A DNA stretch of 64,000 nucleotides from the NCBI RefSeq assembly GCF_000154445.1, contig NZ_DS499566.1; one strand, 5' to 3'. Positions 53,795 to 63,392 of this stretch are shown here, piece by piece. Each line of letters begins with the position of its first letter. Position 1 is the stretch's first letter. The position numbers were made by a program, and so were the translations under genes. The DNA comes from Intestinibacter bartlettii (lineage in GTDB: Bacteria; Bacillota; Clostridia; Peptostreptococcales; Peptostreptococcaceae). The notes beneath the pieces were generated by a model. The model was not told the DNA's origin and searched no databases. It saw only the letters and a program-made list of their open reading frames with translations.

Positions 53795-55570
53795 CTAGCT
53801 AGACTTTATTAAAATTTTTATTATTTCGCTTGAATCTTCATTAAATGTAGTTATTATTTTTAAATAACTTGTAGATGCATTTATAGCCAAATATATCTTG
53901 TTTAAATCTCCTACAAAATCATTTATTTGATAATCTTGTTTTGTATCCCCTATTGTTTGATTATATAGCATTTCTAATTCACAAAAAATTACTGCTTTAT
54001 ATTCTAAGTTTTTTATTCCATATATATTTGAAATCGTTATTCCAACCTTTTTAGTTATATTAGTTATTTCATCTTCTGCCACCATATAAGGTATTTTTGC
54101 CTCTTCTAGGGCCTTTCTTAAAATATATTGGAAATAAATTGTCTTTCCATTTTTTAATTTTTTCTTATTATAAGGATATACTATCGCTATATCTGAATAA
54201 TCTAAACCCTTTTTGTTTCTTAAAAAATCAATTTCCCATAATATTGACTCTATTTGTTCTTCTAAATCTATAACTTTTATTATTTCAGGATCTTGTCCTT
54301 GATTATATATAGATTTAGTCGGCACATATATATCATTTTTTATCATAGGTCTTAAAGTTTTAATATAGTCATTTGAGTTTTGACAAAATCTATTTATAAA
54401 TTCTATTAAATTCTTATCTTGTCTATAATTTATATCTAAATCAATTTTTTGATTTACTTTTATATCATCTCGACTTTTGAATATATTTAAATCATTCGTT
54501 ATATTTAGAGCATTACAATAATATATATCCAATATATTTTTTGTCTTATACAAGAATTCTGAGATAAACTCAATTTCTTCTACTTTAAAAGATTCTGCCT
54601 CATCTATAAATATACCTTTAAACATATTCTTGTTTTTTATAACATTTCGGGCTTGTTTAATTAGATTATTTAAATATTTTTCATAATCTTGTTTAAACAT
54701 TCTATAATCTGCTATTAAGTCAAACTTTTTAGCGAGTTTAAATAAAAATGAAGATAATGTATGAATTTCTAAATTATTATTATCTTTATATAAAATTTCC
54801 AATTCTTCTTTTAATTGATTACACAATTTCTTTGAAGATACAAATACTATAAATCTATGTTGAGGGTATACTCTCGCTAATTTAATAGCTCTAGATAGCA
54901 TTATAGTTGTTTTCCCTGTTCCAGATCCACCTTCAAATAAATTGTTGCCGTAATTTATTGATAAAGAATACTTAAGCTCATTTTTATCTAGCATTGTTGC
55001 GCTATATTCATAATCATCATTTACAAAAGTAATCTTTTTAAATTCTCTATTTATATGCTTTTGATTATTTAGTACATAGTATTCTGGACATATATCTAGA
55101 AGATACATATTTAATTCTATTTCATTATTTTCTTCTTTTAGATAAATATCTAAATCCTTTTCTTTTTCGATAATTTGTTTTAATTTATTTTTATCGATTA
55201 TATTATTATTTACAAATTCTTGAGATTCGTATTCATCATAAATTTCTACATAAGGCATTATATATACAAAATTATAATTAATATTACTGTGCTGCTGTGC
55301 CATTTTTAATCTAAGCATATTATATTCTTCATTCATAACTTCAATTAATTCTTCATCTAGTATTGAAAACAATTCTTCTGAAGTGTCCATAAATTTCACA
55401 AATAATATCTTATTATCTTTAATATACAATAAATCTGTATTAATTCCTTTAAAAGGTGTTACCTTGGGTACTATTTTCACATTATCGGATATTTTTTCAT
55501 AAAACTTTTCCTCAAATTCTTTTATCCTTAATGCATCTAATTGAGAGTTAATATTTATAAACTGACTCAT
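53795..55570 (-). CDS. UvrD-like superfamily 1 ATPase with degenerate nuclease-like N-terminus
   Basis: A 591-aa protein. Residues about 20-65 (INTDLLYIKDNKILFVKF) look like a NERD/endonuclease core with the acidic Glu missing before Lys. The helicase part has Walker A GGSGTGKTT (214-222), Walker B FIDEAES (D323/E324), motif IV DINYRQ (379-384), and motif V NLEYKAVIF. Motif VI, usually YVALTRA, reads YLAINAST (560-567), so the Arg finger is absent. It probably binds ATP but may not unwind DNA. The next gene downstream is the degenerate recombinase. AGGGGG precedes the ATG. Confidence 0.7.
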   Translation of the reverse strand: MSQFININSQLDALRIKEFEEKFYEKISDNVKIVPKVTPFKGINTDLLYIKDNKILFVKFMDTSEELFSILDEELIEVMNEEYNMLRLKMAQQHSNINYNFVYIMPYVEIYDEYESQEFVNNNIIDKNKLKQIIEKEKDLDIYLKEENNEIELNMYLLDICPEYYVLNNQKHINREFKKITFVNDDYEYSATMLDKNELKYSLSINYGNNLFEGGSGTGKTTIMLSRAIKLARVYPQHRFIVFVSSKKLCNQLKEELEILYKDNNNLEIHTLSSFLFKLAKKFDLIADYRMFKQDYEKYLNNLIKQARNVIKNKNMFKGIFIDEAESFKVEEIEFISEFLYKTKNILDIYYCNALNITNDLNIFKSRDDIKVNQKIDLDINYRQDKNLIEFINRFCQNSNDYIKTLRPMIKNDIYVPTKSIYNQGQDPEIIKVIDLEEQIESILWEIDFLRNKKGLDYSDIAIVYPYNKKKLKNGKTIYFQYILRKALEEAKIPYMVAEDEITNITKKVGITISNIYGIKNLEYKAVIFCELEMLYNQTIGDTKQDYQINDFVGDLNKIYLAINASTSYLKIITTFNEDSSEIIKILIKSS

Positions 55571-55690
55571 AGTAAGCCCCCTCTCTTTCTTCTTGTAAAA
55601 TTAACTCCAGAATTTAATATTCTATGTTAGAGTTCATATACTTAAATTATATCATTTAAATATATAATTTACCATAAATAGATTTCTATG

Positions 55691-55729
55691 CAAAAAACCC
55701 CTCTTGAATTACTTCAAGAGAGGTTATTT
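55691..55729 (-). terminator. Intrinsic terminator of rny
   Basis: CCTCTTGA pairs with TTCAAGAGAGG around ATTAC. On the minus strand the hairpin is followed by GGGGTTTTTT, just past the rny stop. Confidence 0.85.
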
Positions 55730-55738
55730 AATTAATTA

Positions 55739-57283
55739 TTATTTTGCATATTCTACAGCTCTTGTTTCTCTTATTATACTAACTTTTATTTGACCTGGAT
55801 ATTCAAGTTCATCCTCTATCTTTTTAGTTATATCCCTAGCTAATAAATGAATTTCTTCATCATTGATTTTTTCTGGTTTAACCATTATTCTAATCTCTCT
55901 ACCAGCTTGGATTGCATAAGATTTATCTACGCCATCATATGAATTTGCAATTTCTTCAAGTTTTTCTAATCGTTTAATATATGCTTCTAATGTTTCTCTT
56001 CTAGCACCTGGTCTAGCTGCAGATATAGCATCTGCTGCTGTAACTAATACTGCTTCTACAGTTTGAGGTTCATAATCACCATGGTGGGTACTCATAGCAT
56101 GTATTACATCTTTAGATTCTTTGTATCTTCTAAGTAAGTCCATACCTATTTCAACATGTGTACCTTCCATTTCATGGTCAACTGCCTTACCTATGTCATG
56201 AAGCAACCCAGCTCTTTTTGCTAGTTTTATATCTGCACCTATTTCTGCTGCCATAATACCAGCTATATGTGCAACTTCTATAGAATGTTTTAAGACATTT
56301 TGTCCATAACTTGTTCTATAGTTAAGTCTACCTAATAGTTTTACTAATTCAGGATGTAGACTATGAACACCTGTTTCAAATATAGCTTGTTCACCATATT
56401 CTTTTATAATATTCTCTACTTCCTTCTTAGCTTTTTCAACCATCTCTTCTATTCTTGCTGGGTGTATTCTACCATCTGATATAAGTTTTTCTAAAGCTAT
56501 TCTTGCAATTTCCCTTCTAATAGGGTCGAAACCAGATAATATTACAGCTTCTGGAGTATCATCTATTATTAAATCGATACCTGTTAATGTTTCTAAAGTT
56601 CTAATATTTCTACCTTCTCTACCTATTATTCTACCCTTCATTTCATCATTTGGTAGGTTAACTACTGTTACTGTAGTTTCTGCAACATGGTCTGCTGCAC
56701 ATTTTTGAATCGCATATCCAATTATTTCTCTTGATTTCTTTTCAGCATCTTCTTTTGCTTGAGTTTCGATTTCTTTAATCATTATAGACATTTCATGTCT
56801 TACTTCTTTTTCAGCATTACTTAGTATTATGTCTTTTGCTTTTTCACTAGTAATTCCTGATATATCCTCTAATTTTTCGAGTTGTTTTACTTTTATAGCT
56901 TCGACTTCTTTTTGTTTTTCATCTACTGCTCTTAGTTTTTGATTTAAATTAGATTCTTTGCTTTCTATGCTTTGTTGTTTTCTATCTAGAGATTCTTCTT
57001 TCTGAATTACTCTTCTTTCATATTTTTGTAATTCACTTCTTCTTTCTCTATTTTCTTTTTCGGCATCACTTCTAAATTTGTGAATTTCTTCTTTTGCTTC
57101 TAGAAGTTTTTCTTTTTTCATTGTCTCTGCATCTTTGTTTGCTTGATCTATTATATTCTTAGCTAAGCTATCTGCTTCGCCAATCTTTGCTTCTGATATA
57201 TTTTTTCTTACAAAATATCCAGCTCCAATACCTATAGCCAAACCAACTACTGCTGCTATAATTGCTGCTACTATGACATCCAC
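55739..57283 (-). CDS. rny: Ribonuclease Y
   Basis: A 514-aa endoribonuclease that starts mRNA decay at the membrane. An N-terminal helix (about 3-24), a long coiled coil (about 30-170), a KH domain (GRIIGREGRNIRTLETLTGIDLIID) and an HD domain (AGLLHDIGKAVDHE, MSTHHGD) are all present in order and length. The GTG start overlaps the ribosome site AAAGGAGG. No ATG, TTG or other GTG lies at better spacing, so the true start may be a nearby non-standard codon. A YlbF homologue elsewhere in the window belongs to a complex that works with this enzyme. Confidence 0.94.
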   Translation of the reverse strand: MDVIVAAIIAAVVGLAIGIGAGYFVRKNISEAKIGEADSLAKNIIDQANKDAETMKKEKLLEAKEEIHKFRSDAEKENRERRSELQKYERRVIQKEESLDRKQQSIESKESNLNQKLRAVDEKQKEVEAIKVKQLEKLEDISGITSEKAKDIILSNAEKEVRHEMSIMIKEIETQAKEDAEKKSREIIGYAIQKCAADHVAETTVTVVNLPNDEMKGRIIGREGRNIRTLETLTGIDLIIDDTPEAVILSGFDPIRREIARIALEKLISDGRIHPARIEEMVEKAKKEVENIIKEYGEQAIFETGVHSLHPELVKLLGRLNYRTSYGQNVLKHSIEVAHIAGIMAAEIGADIKLAKRAGLLHDIGKAVDHEMEGTHVEIGMDLLRRYKESKDVIHAMSTHHGDYEPQTVEAVLVTAADAISAARPGARRETLEAYIKRLEKLEEIANSYDGVDKSYAIQAGREIRIMVKPEKINDEEIHLLARDITKKIEDELEYPGQIKVSIIRETRAVEYAK

Positions 57284-57578
57284 CTCCTTTGTTATTTAAT
57301 CCCAAAATTCAATATTACTCCTTATTTTCACATTCATCTAGGTTAACTTGTTTAATTTTTAAGTTAACATTTTTTAATATGATAAGTATTACATTTATAA
57401 TCTTGGAATACTGCTATTTGAGTTATCTACTATAATATAGATAACTCATGTATCAATTTTAAAATTAAATATTTTATAATTGATAACAAAAATTATATTA
57501 AATTAGAATACTTTACCTCATTTAATTTTATAATTTTTTCTAGCTTGTGTCAAGTTTATAGGTGGTTTATAGCAATTA
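57284..57578. other. Spacer between recA and rny with two inverted repeats
   Basis: A 10-bp perfect inverted repeat (GAGTTATCTA at 57420-57429, TAGATAACTC at 57438-57447) and an 8-bp one (GTTAACTT at 57342-57349, AAGTTAAC at 57361-57368). Neither has a T run. They may be operators of rny, an RNA end, or the weak terminator of recA. No gene is seen. Confidence 0.45.
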
Positions 57579-58646
57579 TTATTCACCTGCAATATCATTT
57601 GCATTTTGATTATCTTCATTTAATTCATCTTCTTCTAAATCTCTATATTCTGGTCCTAATTTATAATATTTTCTTACTTTTTCTTCTATCTCATTAGTTA
57701 AGTCCATATTATCAGCTAAAAACTTTTTAACATTTTCTCTACCTTGTCCTAGTTTTATATCTTGATAGTTGTACCAAGAACCAGATTTTTTAACTATATC
57801 TACATTTGCAGCTATATCTAATAAATCTCCTATTTTTGATATACCTTCTCCATACATTATATCGAATTCAGCTTGTTTAAATGGTGGTGCAACTTTATTT
57901 TTTACAACTTTAACTCTTGTTCTACTTCCTAAAATTTTGTCACCTTGTTTTATTGTATCTATTTTTCTTACGTCTAATCTTACAGAAGAGTAGAATTTAA
58001 GCGCACGCCCACCAGTTGTAGTTTCTGGATTTCCGAACATTATACCTACTTTTTCTCTAAGTTGGTTTATGAATATTGCAACACAATTTGATTTTTTAAT
58101 TGAACCTGTTAATTTTCTAAGGGCTTGAGACATAAGTCTGGCTTGTAAACCTACGTGAGAATCTCCCATATCTCCTTCTATCTCTGCTTTTGGAACTAAC
58201 GCTGCAACTGAGTCTATTACAATTATGTCTATTGCACCACTTCTTATTAATGCTTCAGTTATTTCTAGAGCTTGTTCTCCTGTATCTGGTTGAGATATTA
58301 TTAGGTTGTCTACATCTACACCTAATGCTCTTGCATAAACTGGATCTAGGGCATGCTCAGCATCTATGAAAGCTGCTATTCCGCCGTTTTTTTGTGCTTC
58401 TGCAACTGAGTGAAGTGCTACAGTTGTTTTACCTGAAGACTCTGGTCCGTATATTTCAACTATTCTACCTCTTGGAAGTCCGCCTATACCTACTGCTATA
58501 TCAAGACCTATTGAACCTGTTGATATAGAGTCTACCACCATAGATGAAGCTTCACCTAATCTCATTATTGAGCCTTTACCAAAATCTTTTTCTATTTTTC
58601 CTAAGACGTGATTTAACGCATCTAATTTTTCTTTTTCTATAGTCAT
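57579..58646 (-). CDS. recA: Recombinase A
   Basis: A 355-aa RecA with Walker A GPESSGKT (67-74), Walker B (IIVIDSVAALVPK), the L2 loop region (GVMFGNPETTTGGRALKFYSS-like, here IMFGNPETTTGG), and the usual acidic tail (LEEDELNEDNQNA). It forms filaments on single-stranded DNA for repair and triggers LexA self-cleavage. A LexA box is at 58694-58707. GGAGG precedes the ATG. Confidence 0.97.
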   Translation of the reverse strand: MTIEKEKLDALNHVLGKIEKDFGKGSIMRLGEASSMVVDSISTGSIGLDIAVGIGGLPRGRIVEIYGPESSGKTTVALHSVAEAQKNGGIAAFIDAEHALDPVYARALGVDVDNLIISQPDTGEQALEITEALIRSGAIDIIVIDSVAALVPKAEIEGDMGDSHVGLQARLMSQALRKLTGSIKKSNCVAIFINQLREKVGIMFGNPETTTGGRALKFYSSVRLDVRKIDTIKQGDKILGSRTRVKVVKNKVAPPFKQAEFDIMYGEGISKIGDLLDIAANVDIVKKSGSWYNYQDIKLGQGRENVKKFLADNMDLTNEIEEKVRKYYKLGPEYRDLEEDELNEDNQNANDIAGE

Positions 58647-58693
58647 AATTATTTATTCCTCCACATACTAAATTTATATTAATTTTTTATAAT

Positions 58694-58707
58694 CAAACAT
58701 TTGTTCG
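58694..58707 (-). promoter_or_regulatory. LexA (SOS) box upstream of recA
   Basis: On the minus strand CGAACAAATGTTTG fits the Firmicute LexA consensus CGAACRNRYGTTYC at 13 of 14 positions and lies 48 bases before the recA start, where a repressor should bind. Confidence 0.75.
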
Positions 58708-58850
58708 CTTGTATATTTATTATATCTTATAAAACTTTTATAGTCAATTGATAAGTAAATTATTTTTGCCCACTTTAATCTATTTATTTTATAAACAAAT
58801 ATTTTAAGTTTTATACATCAATATAACAAAATTTTATAATTTTATGTATT

Positions 58851-58894
58851 AAAAAAGAGTTGCTATGTTAACTTTTATAACATAACAACCCTTT
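58851..58894 (-). terminator. Intrinsic terminator of pgsA
   Basis: GTTGCTATGTTA pairs with TAACATAACAAC (one bulge) around a short loop. On the minus strand it ends in TCTTTTTT, just after the pgsA stop. Confidence 0.8.
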
Positions 58895-58898
58895 AGTT

Positions 58899-59441
58899 TT
58901 ATTTGCTATTCATAAATAACTCTCTATTTTTATATAAGTAATCTATTCCTGAATAAAGTGTAAATATTGTAGCTATATACATAGCGATTGTCCCAACAAA
59001 TACTATTTGACTATTTGAATAATTAGCTCCTATTAAAAGTAATATTATCGCTATCATTTGGCTTGTAGTTTTTATTTTTCCTCCACCACTTGCAGCTATT
59101 ACTTTTCCATTATCTGCAGCTATTGCTCTTAAAATACTTACTGTAAGCTCTCTTGCTACTATTATTATTACCATCCAACCAGCAACTAAATCGTATTCTA
59201 TCATGCATATTAAAGCTGATAATACTAGTAGTTTATCTGCTAGAGGGTCCATAAACTTACCAAAATCAGTAACTAAATTATATTTTCTAGCTATTTTCCC
59301 ATCTAAAAAATCTGTTATCGATGCAATTATAAATATAATACATGATATTAAAAAGAAATTGCTAACTTGTGATAACATAAGTATTACGAAAACTGGTATT
59401 AAACATATTCTAAGCAAAGTAAGCTTATTCGGTAAATTCAT
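58899..59441 (-). CDS. pgsA: CDP-diacylglycerol-glycerol-3-phosphate phosphatidyltransferase
   Basis: A 180-aa membrane enzyme that makes phosphatidylglycerophosphate. The CDP-alcohol motif (DGKIARKYNLVTDFGKFMDPLADK) is complete and there are about five helices. It overlaps the end of rimO by 17 bases, so the two are translationally coupled. GGGGGTAATAG lies before the ATG. Confidence 0.94.
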   Translation of the reverse strand: MNLPNKLTLLRICLIPVFVILMLSQVSNFFLISCIIFIIASITDFLDGKIARKYNLVTDFGKFMDPLADKLLVLSALICMIEYDLVAGWMVIIIVARELTVSILRAIAADNGKVIAASGGGKIKTTSQMIAIILLLIGANYSNSQIVFVGTIAMYIATIFTLYSGIDYLYKNRELFMNSK

Positions 59442-60762
59442 CTTCTATTACCCCCATTAAATCATACTCTAAAGCATCAGTTATTACTACATTTACAAAT
59501 TCCCCTACTTGAAGATTTCTTATAGATTTAACATATACTATTGCATCTATTTCTTCTGCATCGTATATTGTTCTACCTACATACACGTTGTCTTCTATTT
59601 GTTCTTCAACTAATACCTCATATTTATTCCCTATTTTATTATTGTTTTTTTCTTCTGATATTCCTTGTTGAATCATCATTAAAGCTTCTTGTCTTTCAAC
59701 TTTTACTTCTTCTTCAAGGTGATTTGGAAGTTTGTCTGCTGGTGTATCTTCTTCTCTAGAATAAGTAAATACTCCTAATTTATCAAATTGAGCTTCTTTT
59801 ATAAACTCAGCAAGTTCATTGAAGTCTTCTTCTGTTTCACCTGGGAACCCTACTATTATACTAGTTCTTAAAGTAGCATCAGATATATGACTTCTTATCA
59901 TGTTTATTTTAGATAGTATATCTTCTTTAGTTGTTTTTCTATTCATTAATTTTAACACTCTATTGCTAGCATGTTGAATAGGCATATCGAAGTAGTTACA
60001 TATATTATCGTATTTTTTAATTACTTTTACTAACTCTTCAGTTATTGATTCTGGATAAGAGTACATTACCCTAATCCATTTAAATCCTTCTATTTGAGCT
60101 AATTCTTCTAAAAGATTTGCTAATTTTTCTTCTCCGTATAAATCTAAACCGTATTTAGTAGTATCTTGTGCTATTACTACTAATTCTTTAACTCCTCTTT
60201 CTGCAAGTTTTTTAGCTTCTGCTATTATATCTTCCATTTTTCTACTTCTGTATTTACCTCTTAATTTAGGTATTATACAGTAAGTACATTTATTGTCGCA
60301 TCCTTCACCTATTTTTAAGTAAGCCATGTGACTTGGAGTTGATACGTATCTTGGTAGATTTTCATCGTATGCAAATTCTATATTGTTTAAGCTTACTATT
60401 TGGTGCTTTTCGCTAAGCTCTGCTAATATTTCATCTATATTTTGATAACTACCAGTACCTACTATCGCATCTATTTCTGGTATTTCTTCTTTTAATTCAT
60501 CTGCATATCTTTGAGCTAGACATCCTGTAACTATTAATAATTTTAAGTTTGCAGTTTCTTTAAGTTCTGCAAATTCAAGTATTGTTTGTATTGATTCTTG
60601 TTTTGCTGATTCTATAAATCCACAAGTATTTACAAGTATTACATCTGCTTCTTCAAAATTACCTGTTAGTTTGTATCCTTTCTCGTTTAATATACCCATC
60701 ATTATTTCTGCATCAACTAAGTTTTTCGAACACCCTAGTGATTCTAATGCTATTTTTAACAT
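59425..60762 (-). CDS. rimO: Ribosomal protein S12 methylthiotransferase
   Basis: A 445-aa radical-SAM enzyme that methylthiolates Asp of ribosomal protein S12. The N-terminal MTTase domain (LESLGCSKNLVDAE, with Cys of a second Fe-S cluster at VNTCGF and VTGCLAQR), the radical SAM motif CDNKCTYCIIP, and a C-terminal TRAM domain are present. AAGGAG precedes the ATG. It lies between spoIIIE and pgsA in one minus-strand run. Confidence 0.95.
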   Translation of the reverse strand: MLKIALESLGCSKNLVDAEIMMGILNEKGYKLTGNFEEADVILVNTCGFIESAKQESIQTILEFAELKETANLKLLIVTGCLAQRYADELKEEIPEIDAIVGTGSYQNIDEILAELSEKHQIVSLNNIEFAYDENLPRYVSTPSHMAYLKIGEGCDNKCTYCIIPKLRGKYRSRKMEDIIAEAKKLAERGVKELVVIAQDTTKYGLDLYGEEKLANLLEELAQIEGFKWIRVMYSYPESITEELVKVIKKYDNICNYFDMPIQHASNRVLKLMNRKTTKEDILSKINMIRSHISDATLRTSIIVGFPGETEEDFNELAEFIKEAQFDKLGVFTYSREEDTPADKLPNHLEEEVKVERQEALMMIQQGISEEKNNNKIGNKYEVLVEEQIEDNVYVGRTIYDAEEIDAIVYVKSIRNLQVGEFVNVVITDALEYDLMGVIEDEFTE

Positions 60763-60780
60763 AAATTAATTGCTCCTTAC

Positions 60781-63252
60781 TTAACTTTCTCTTTTTAAAT
60801 TTTCTAATTCTTCTTTTGTTATTAAAACTTTACGAGGTTTACTTCCTTCGCTCGGTCCAACTATCCCTCTTTCTTCCATAGAATCTATAAGTCTTGCCGC
60901 TCTATTAAATCCTATTTTGAATTTTCTTTGAAGCATTGATGCTGAACCTTGATTATTTGAAACTACAAAATCTATAGCTTCTTCTAAAAACTCATCTACG
61001 TCGTTGTCTTTTACAGCGACTGGTCTAGATATTGTTTCCATTATTTCTTCTTCGTATTTTACTTCTTCTTGTTTTTGTGCTTTAATTTCGTCTATTACTT
61101 TTTCTGACTCTTCTTCAGATATAAATGCACCTTGTATTCTGACTGGTTTAGCCGCACCTAGAGGATAGTAAAGCATATCACCTTTTCCAAGTAATTTTTC
61201 AGCTCCACCCATATCTAGTATTGTTCTAGAGTCAGTTTGTGAAGAAACAGCAAATGCTATTCTTGAAGGTATATTTGCTTTTATTATACCTGTAATTACA
61301 TCAACAGAAGGTCTTTGTGTAGCTATGATTAGATGCATACCAGCAGCTCTTGCCATTTGAGCAAGTCTACAGATATAGTCTTCAACTTCATTACCACAAG
61401 CCATCATTAAGTCAGCTAACTCATCTATTATTATAACTATTTTGTGCATTTTATTTTCACATTTTCTGTTATAACCCGCGATGTCTTTAACTCCATTTTC
61501 GGCGAATAATTGATATCTTTTGTTCATTTCGTTAACTGCCCAGTTTAAAGCATTAGATGCTTTTTTAGGGTCAGTTACTACTGGTGATAATAAATGTGGT
61601 ATTCCATTATAATGCGCAAGCTCTACTACTTTAGGATCGATTAAAAGAAGTTTTACTTCTTCTGGTGATGATTTATATAGTAAAGATGTTATTATTGTAT
61701 TTACGCAAACACTCTTACCTGAACCTGTAGCCCCTGCAATTAATAAGTGTGGCATTTTTGCTAAATCAGCTATAAGTGGTTTTCCACTTATTTCTTTACC
61801 TAATCCTACTGCTAAACTAGATGGATCATTTATGAATTCATTACTAGTTATAACTTCTCTAAGTCCTACAACTTGAGGTTTGTCATTTGGAACTTCAATT
61901 CCTATTACAGATTTTCCTGGAACAGGAGCTTCTATTCTTATACTTCTAGCCGCTAAACTAAGCGCTAAGTCATCTGATAAGTTTACGATTTTACTAACTT
62001 TTGTTCCTGGTTTTGGTGAAACCTCATATCTTGTTATAGTTGGTCCAAAAGTAGCATTACAATCTTGTATCTCAATATTGAAGTTTTTAAGAGTATCTAT
62101 TACTTCTTTACTCTTATTTTGTTCTTTGTAGCTATTTTTAGAACCATTATAATTTTTAAGACAATTTATAGAAGGTTTTTTATAGCTTGAACTTCCATTT
62201 GATATATTTTCTTGCTTTTTATCGCTTGGTAAATTAAATTGAAGTTGCTCTAAATCACTATTATTTTTTGTATTTACATTAGTATTAAATAATGTATCAC
62301 TGTAGTCATTAGTTTCTTCTAATGTACTTTGAGTATTGGTTTTACCTCTCATAAGATCATTTAATTCTTTTAAATCATCTTGAGTATAATCTACAGTTTG
62401 TGTTCCTTCTAATATTTCTAATACATCATCATCGGCTTGATTAAATCCTACTATTTTTACTGTTTTTTCATCATCGTATTCATTGTAGTCTTCATTATCT
62501 TCATTTGGTACAAATTCTTGTTGATTTTGTTTTTTATCTTTGTCTTTCATTAATTTTTTAAAGAAACCTGTTTTTTCTTCTACCATAGTAGTATCATCTA
62601 CTTCATCAGTTATTATATCTAAAGCAGACTCTTTTAAGTTTTTTAACATATCTTTGAAATTTGCATTGCTATTTTTAGGATTTGTTGATTTATTTTTTAT
62701 AGCAAAAATTAAATCTTGTATTGATATATTAAATACAAATAAAATACTTAAAAATAGTGCAAATAAACTTATCAACCAACCACCAGTTATTCCAAATATT
62801 TCTTTTATAAAGTAAACTATTATAGATGTTATAAGTCCGATACCTTGATTTTCAACTGCTACTTTCATAATTGAACTTATCATCTCTGGTCTTAATGGGT
62901 TGTCAACCGGTATAAGATTTGAATTTAAAAGACCATAAAAAATAAATATAAATATTATTGCTATGTAATATACTTTACTCTTTTTTAATCTAAATACATA
63001 TTCATTATTGTCAAAAAATCCCAAAACTCCAACTAAAATGATAAGTATCGGTATTAATATCGCCAAAGACCCAAATAATCCTTTAAATACTTCTTGAGTC
63101 ATACTTCCTATAAGTCCCATGGAAGTTGAATTCAATCCATATAGTAAGAAAACTCCTATAAATATTGTTATTAAATTACTAAATTCTGTTGAAATTCCTG
63201 TATTTTTTGTTTTCTTTTTTGAAACTTTACTTTGCTTTTTCTTATTTGCCAC
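60781..63252 (-). CDS. spoIIIE: DNA translocase FtsK/SpoIIIE
   Basis: An 823-aa DNA pump. About four or five N-terminal helices (about 25-195), an acidic/Asn-rich linker (about 200-380), the RecA-type motor with Walker A GATGSGKS (GAVGLGKEISGKPLI precedes), IIIDELADLMM and QRPSVDVITG, and a C-terminal gamma winged helix that reads KOPS-like sites are all present. The GTG at 63252 is chosen because AGGTGAG precedes it; the upstream in-frame GTG at 63261 is part of that site. It moves DNA into the forespore or division septum. Confidence 0.93.
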   Translation of the reverse strand: MANKKKQSKVSKKKTKNTGISTEFSNLITIFIGVFLLYGLNSTSMGLIGSMTQEVFKGLFGSLAILIPILIILVGVLGFFDNNEYVFRLKKSKVYYIAIIFIFIFYGLLNSNLIPVDNPLRPEMISSIMKVAVENQGIGLITSIIVYFIKEIFGITGGWLISLFALFLSILFVFNISIQDLIFAIKNKSTNPKNSNANFKDMLKNLKESALDIITDEVDDTTMVEEKTGFFKKLMKDKDKKQNQQEFVPNEDNEDYNEYDDEKTVKIVGFNQADDDVLEILEGTQTVDYTQDDLKELNDLMRGKTNTQSTLEETNDYSDTLFNTNVNTKNNSDLEQLQFNLPSDKKQENISNGSSSYKKPSINCLKNYNGSKNSYKEQNKSKEVIDTLKNFNIEIQDCNATFGPTITRYEVSPKPGTKVSKIVNLSDDLALSLAARSIRIEAPVPGKSVIGIEVPNDKPQVVGLREVITSNEFINDPSSLAVGLGKEISGKPLIADLAKMPHLLIAGATGSGKSVCVNTIITSLLYKSSPEEVKLLLIDPKVVELAHYNGIPHLLSPVVTDPKKASNALNWAVNEMNKRYQLFAENGVKDIAGYNRKCENKMHKIVIIIDELADLMMACGNEVEDYICRLAQMARAAGMHLIIATQRPSVDVITGIIKANIPSRIAFAVSSQTDSRTILDMGGAEKLLGKGDMLYYPLGAAKPVRIQGAFISEEESEKVIDEIKAQKQEEVKYEEEIMETISRPVAVKDNDVDEFLEEAIDFVVSNNQGSASMLQRKFKIGFNRAARLIDSMEERGIVGPSEGSKPRKVLITKEELENLKRES

Positions 63253-63311
63253 CAATCTCACCTCTTATTTTTAAGGATATTAAATTCTGTGAAAAATTAA
63301 TACTCACAGCA

Positions 63312-63344
63312 AAAAGTGTTAATGTATAAACACTAACACTTTAT
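63312..63344 (-). terminator. Intrinsic terminator of tepA
   Basis: AAAGTGTTA pairs with TAACACTTT around a loop of about 11 bases. On the minus strand the T run TTTTTGC follows, so it separates tepA from spoIIIE. Confidence 0.75.
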
Positions 63345-63392
63345 TGTATTTTAATATTATATCATAAATTATAGTATTTAAACACAGGAGAT

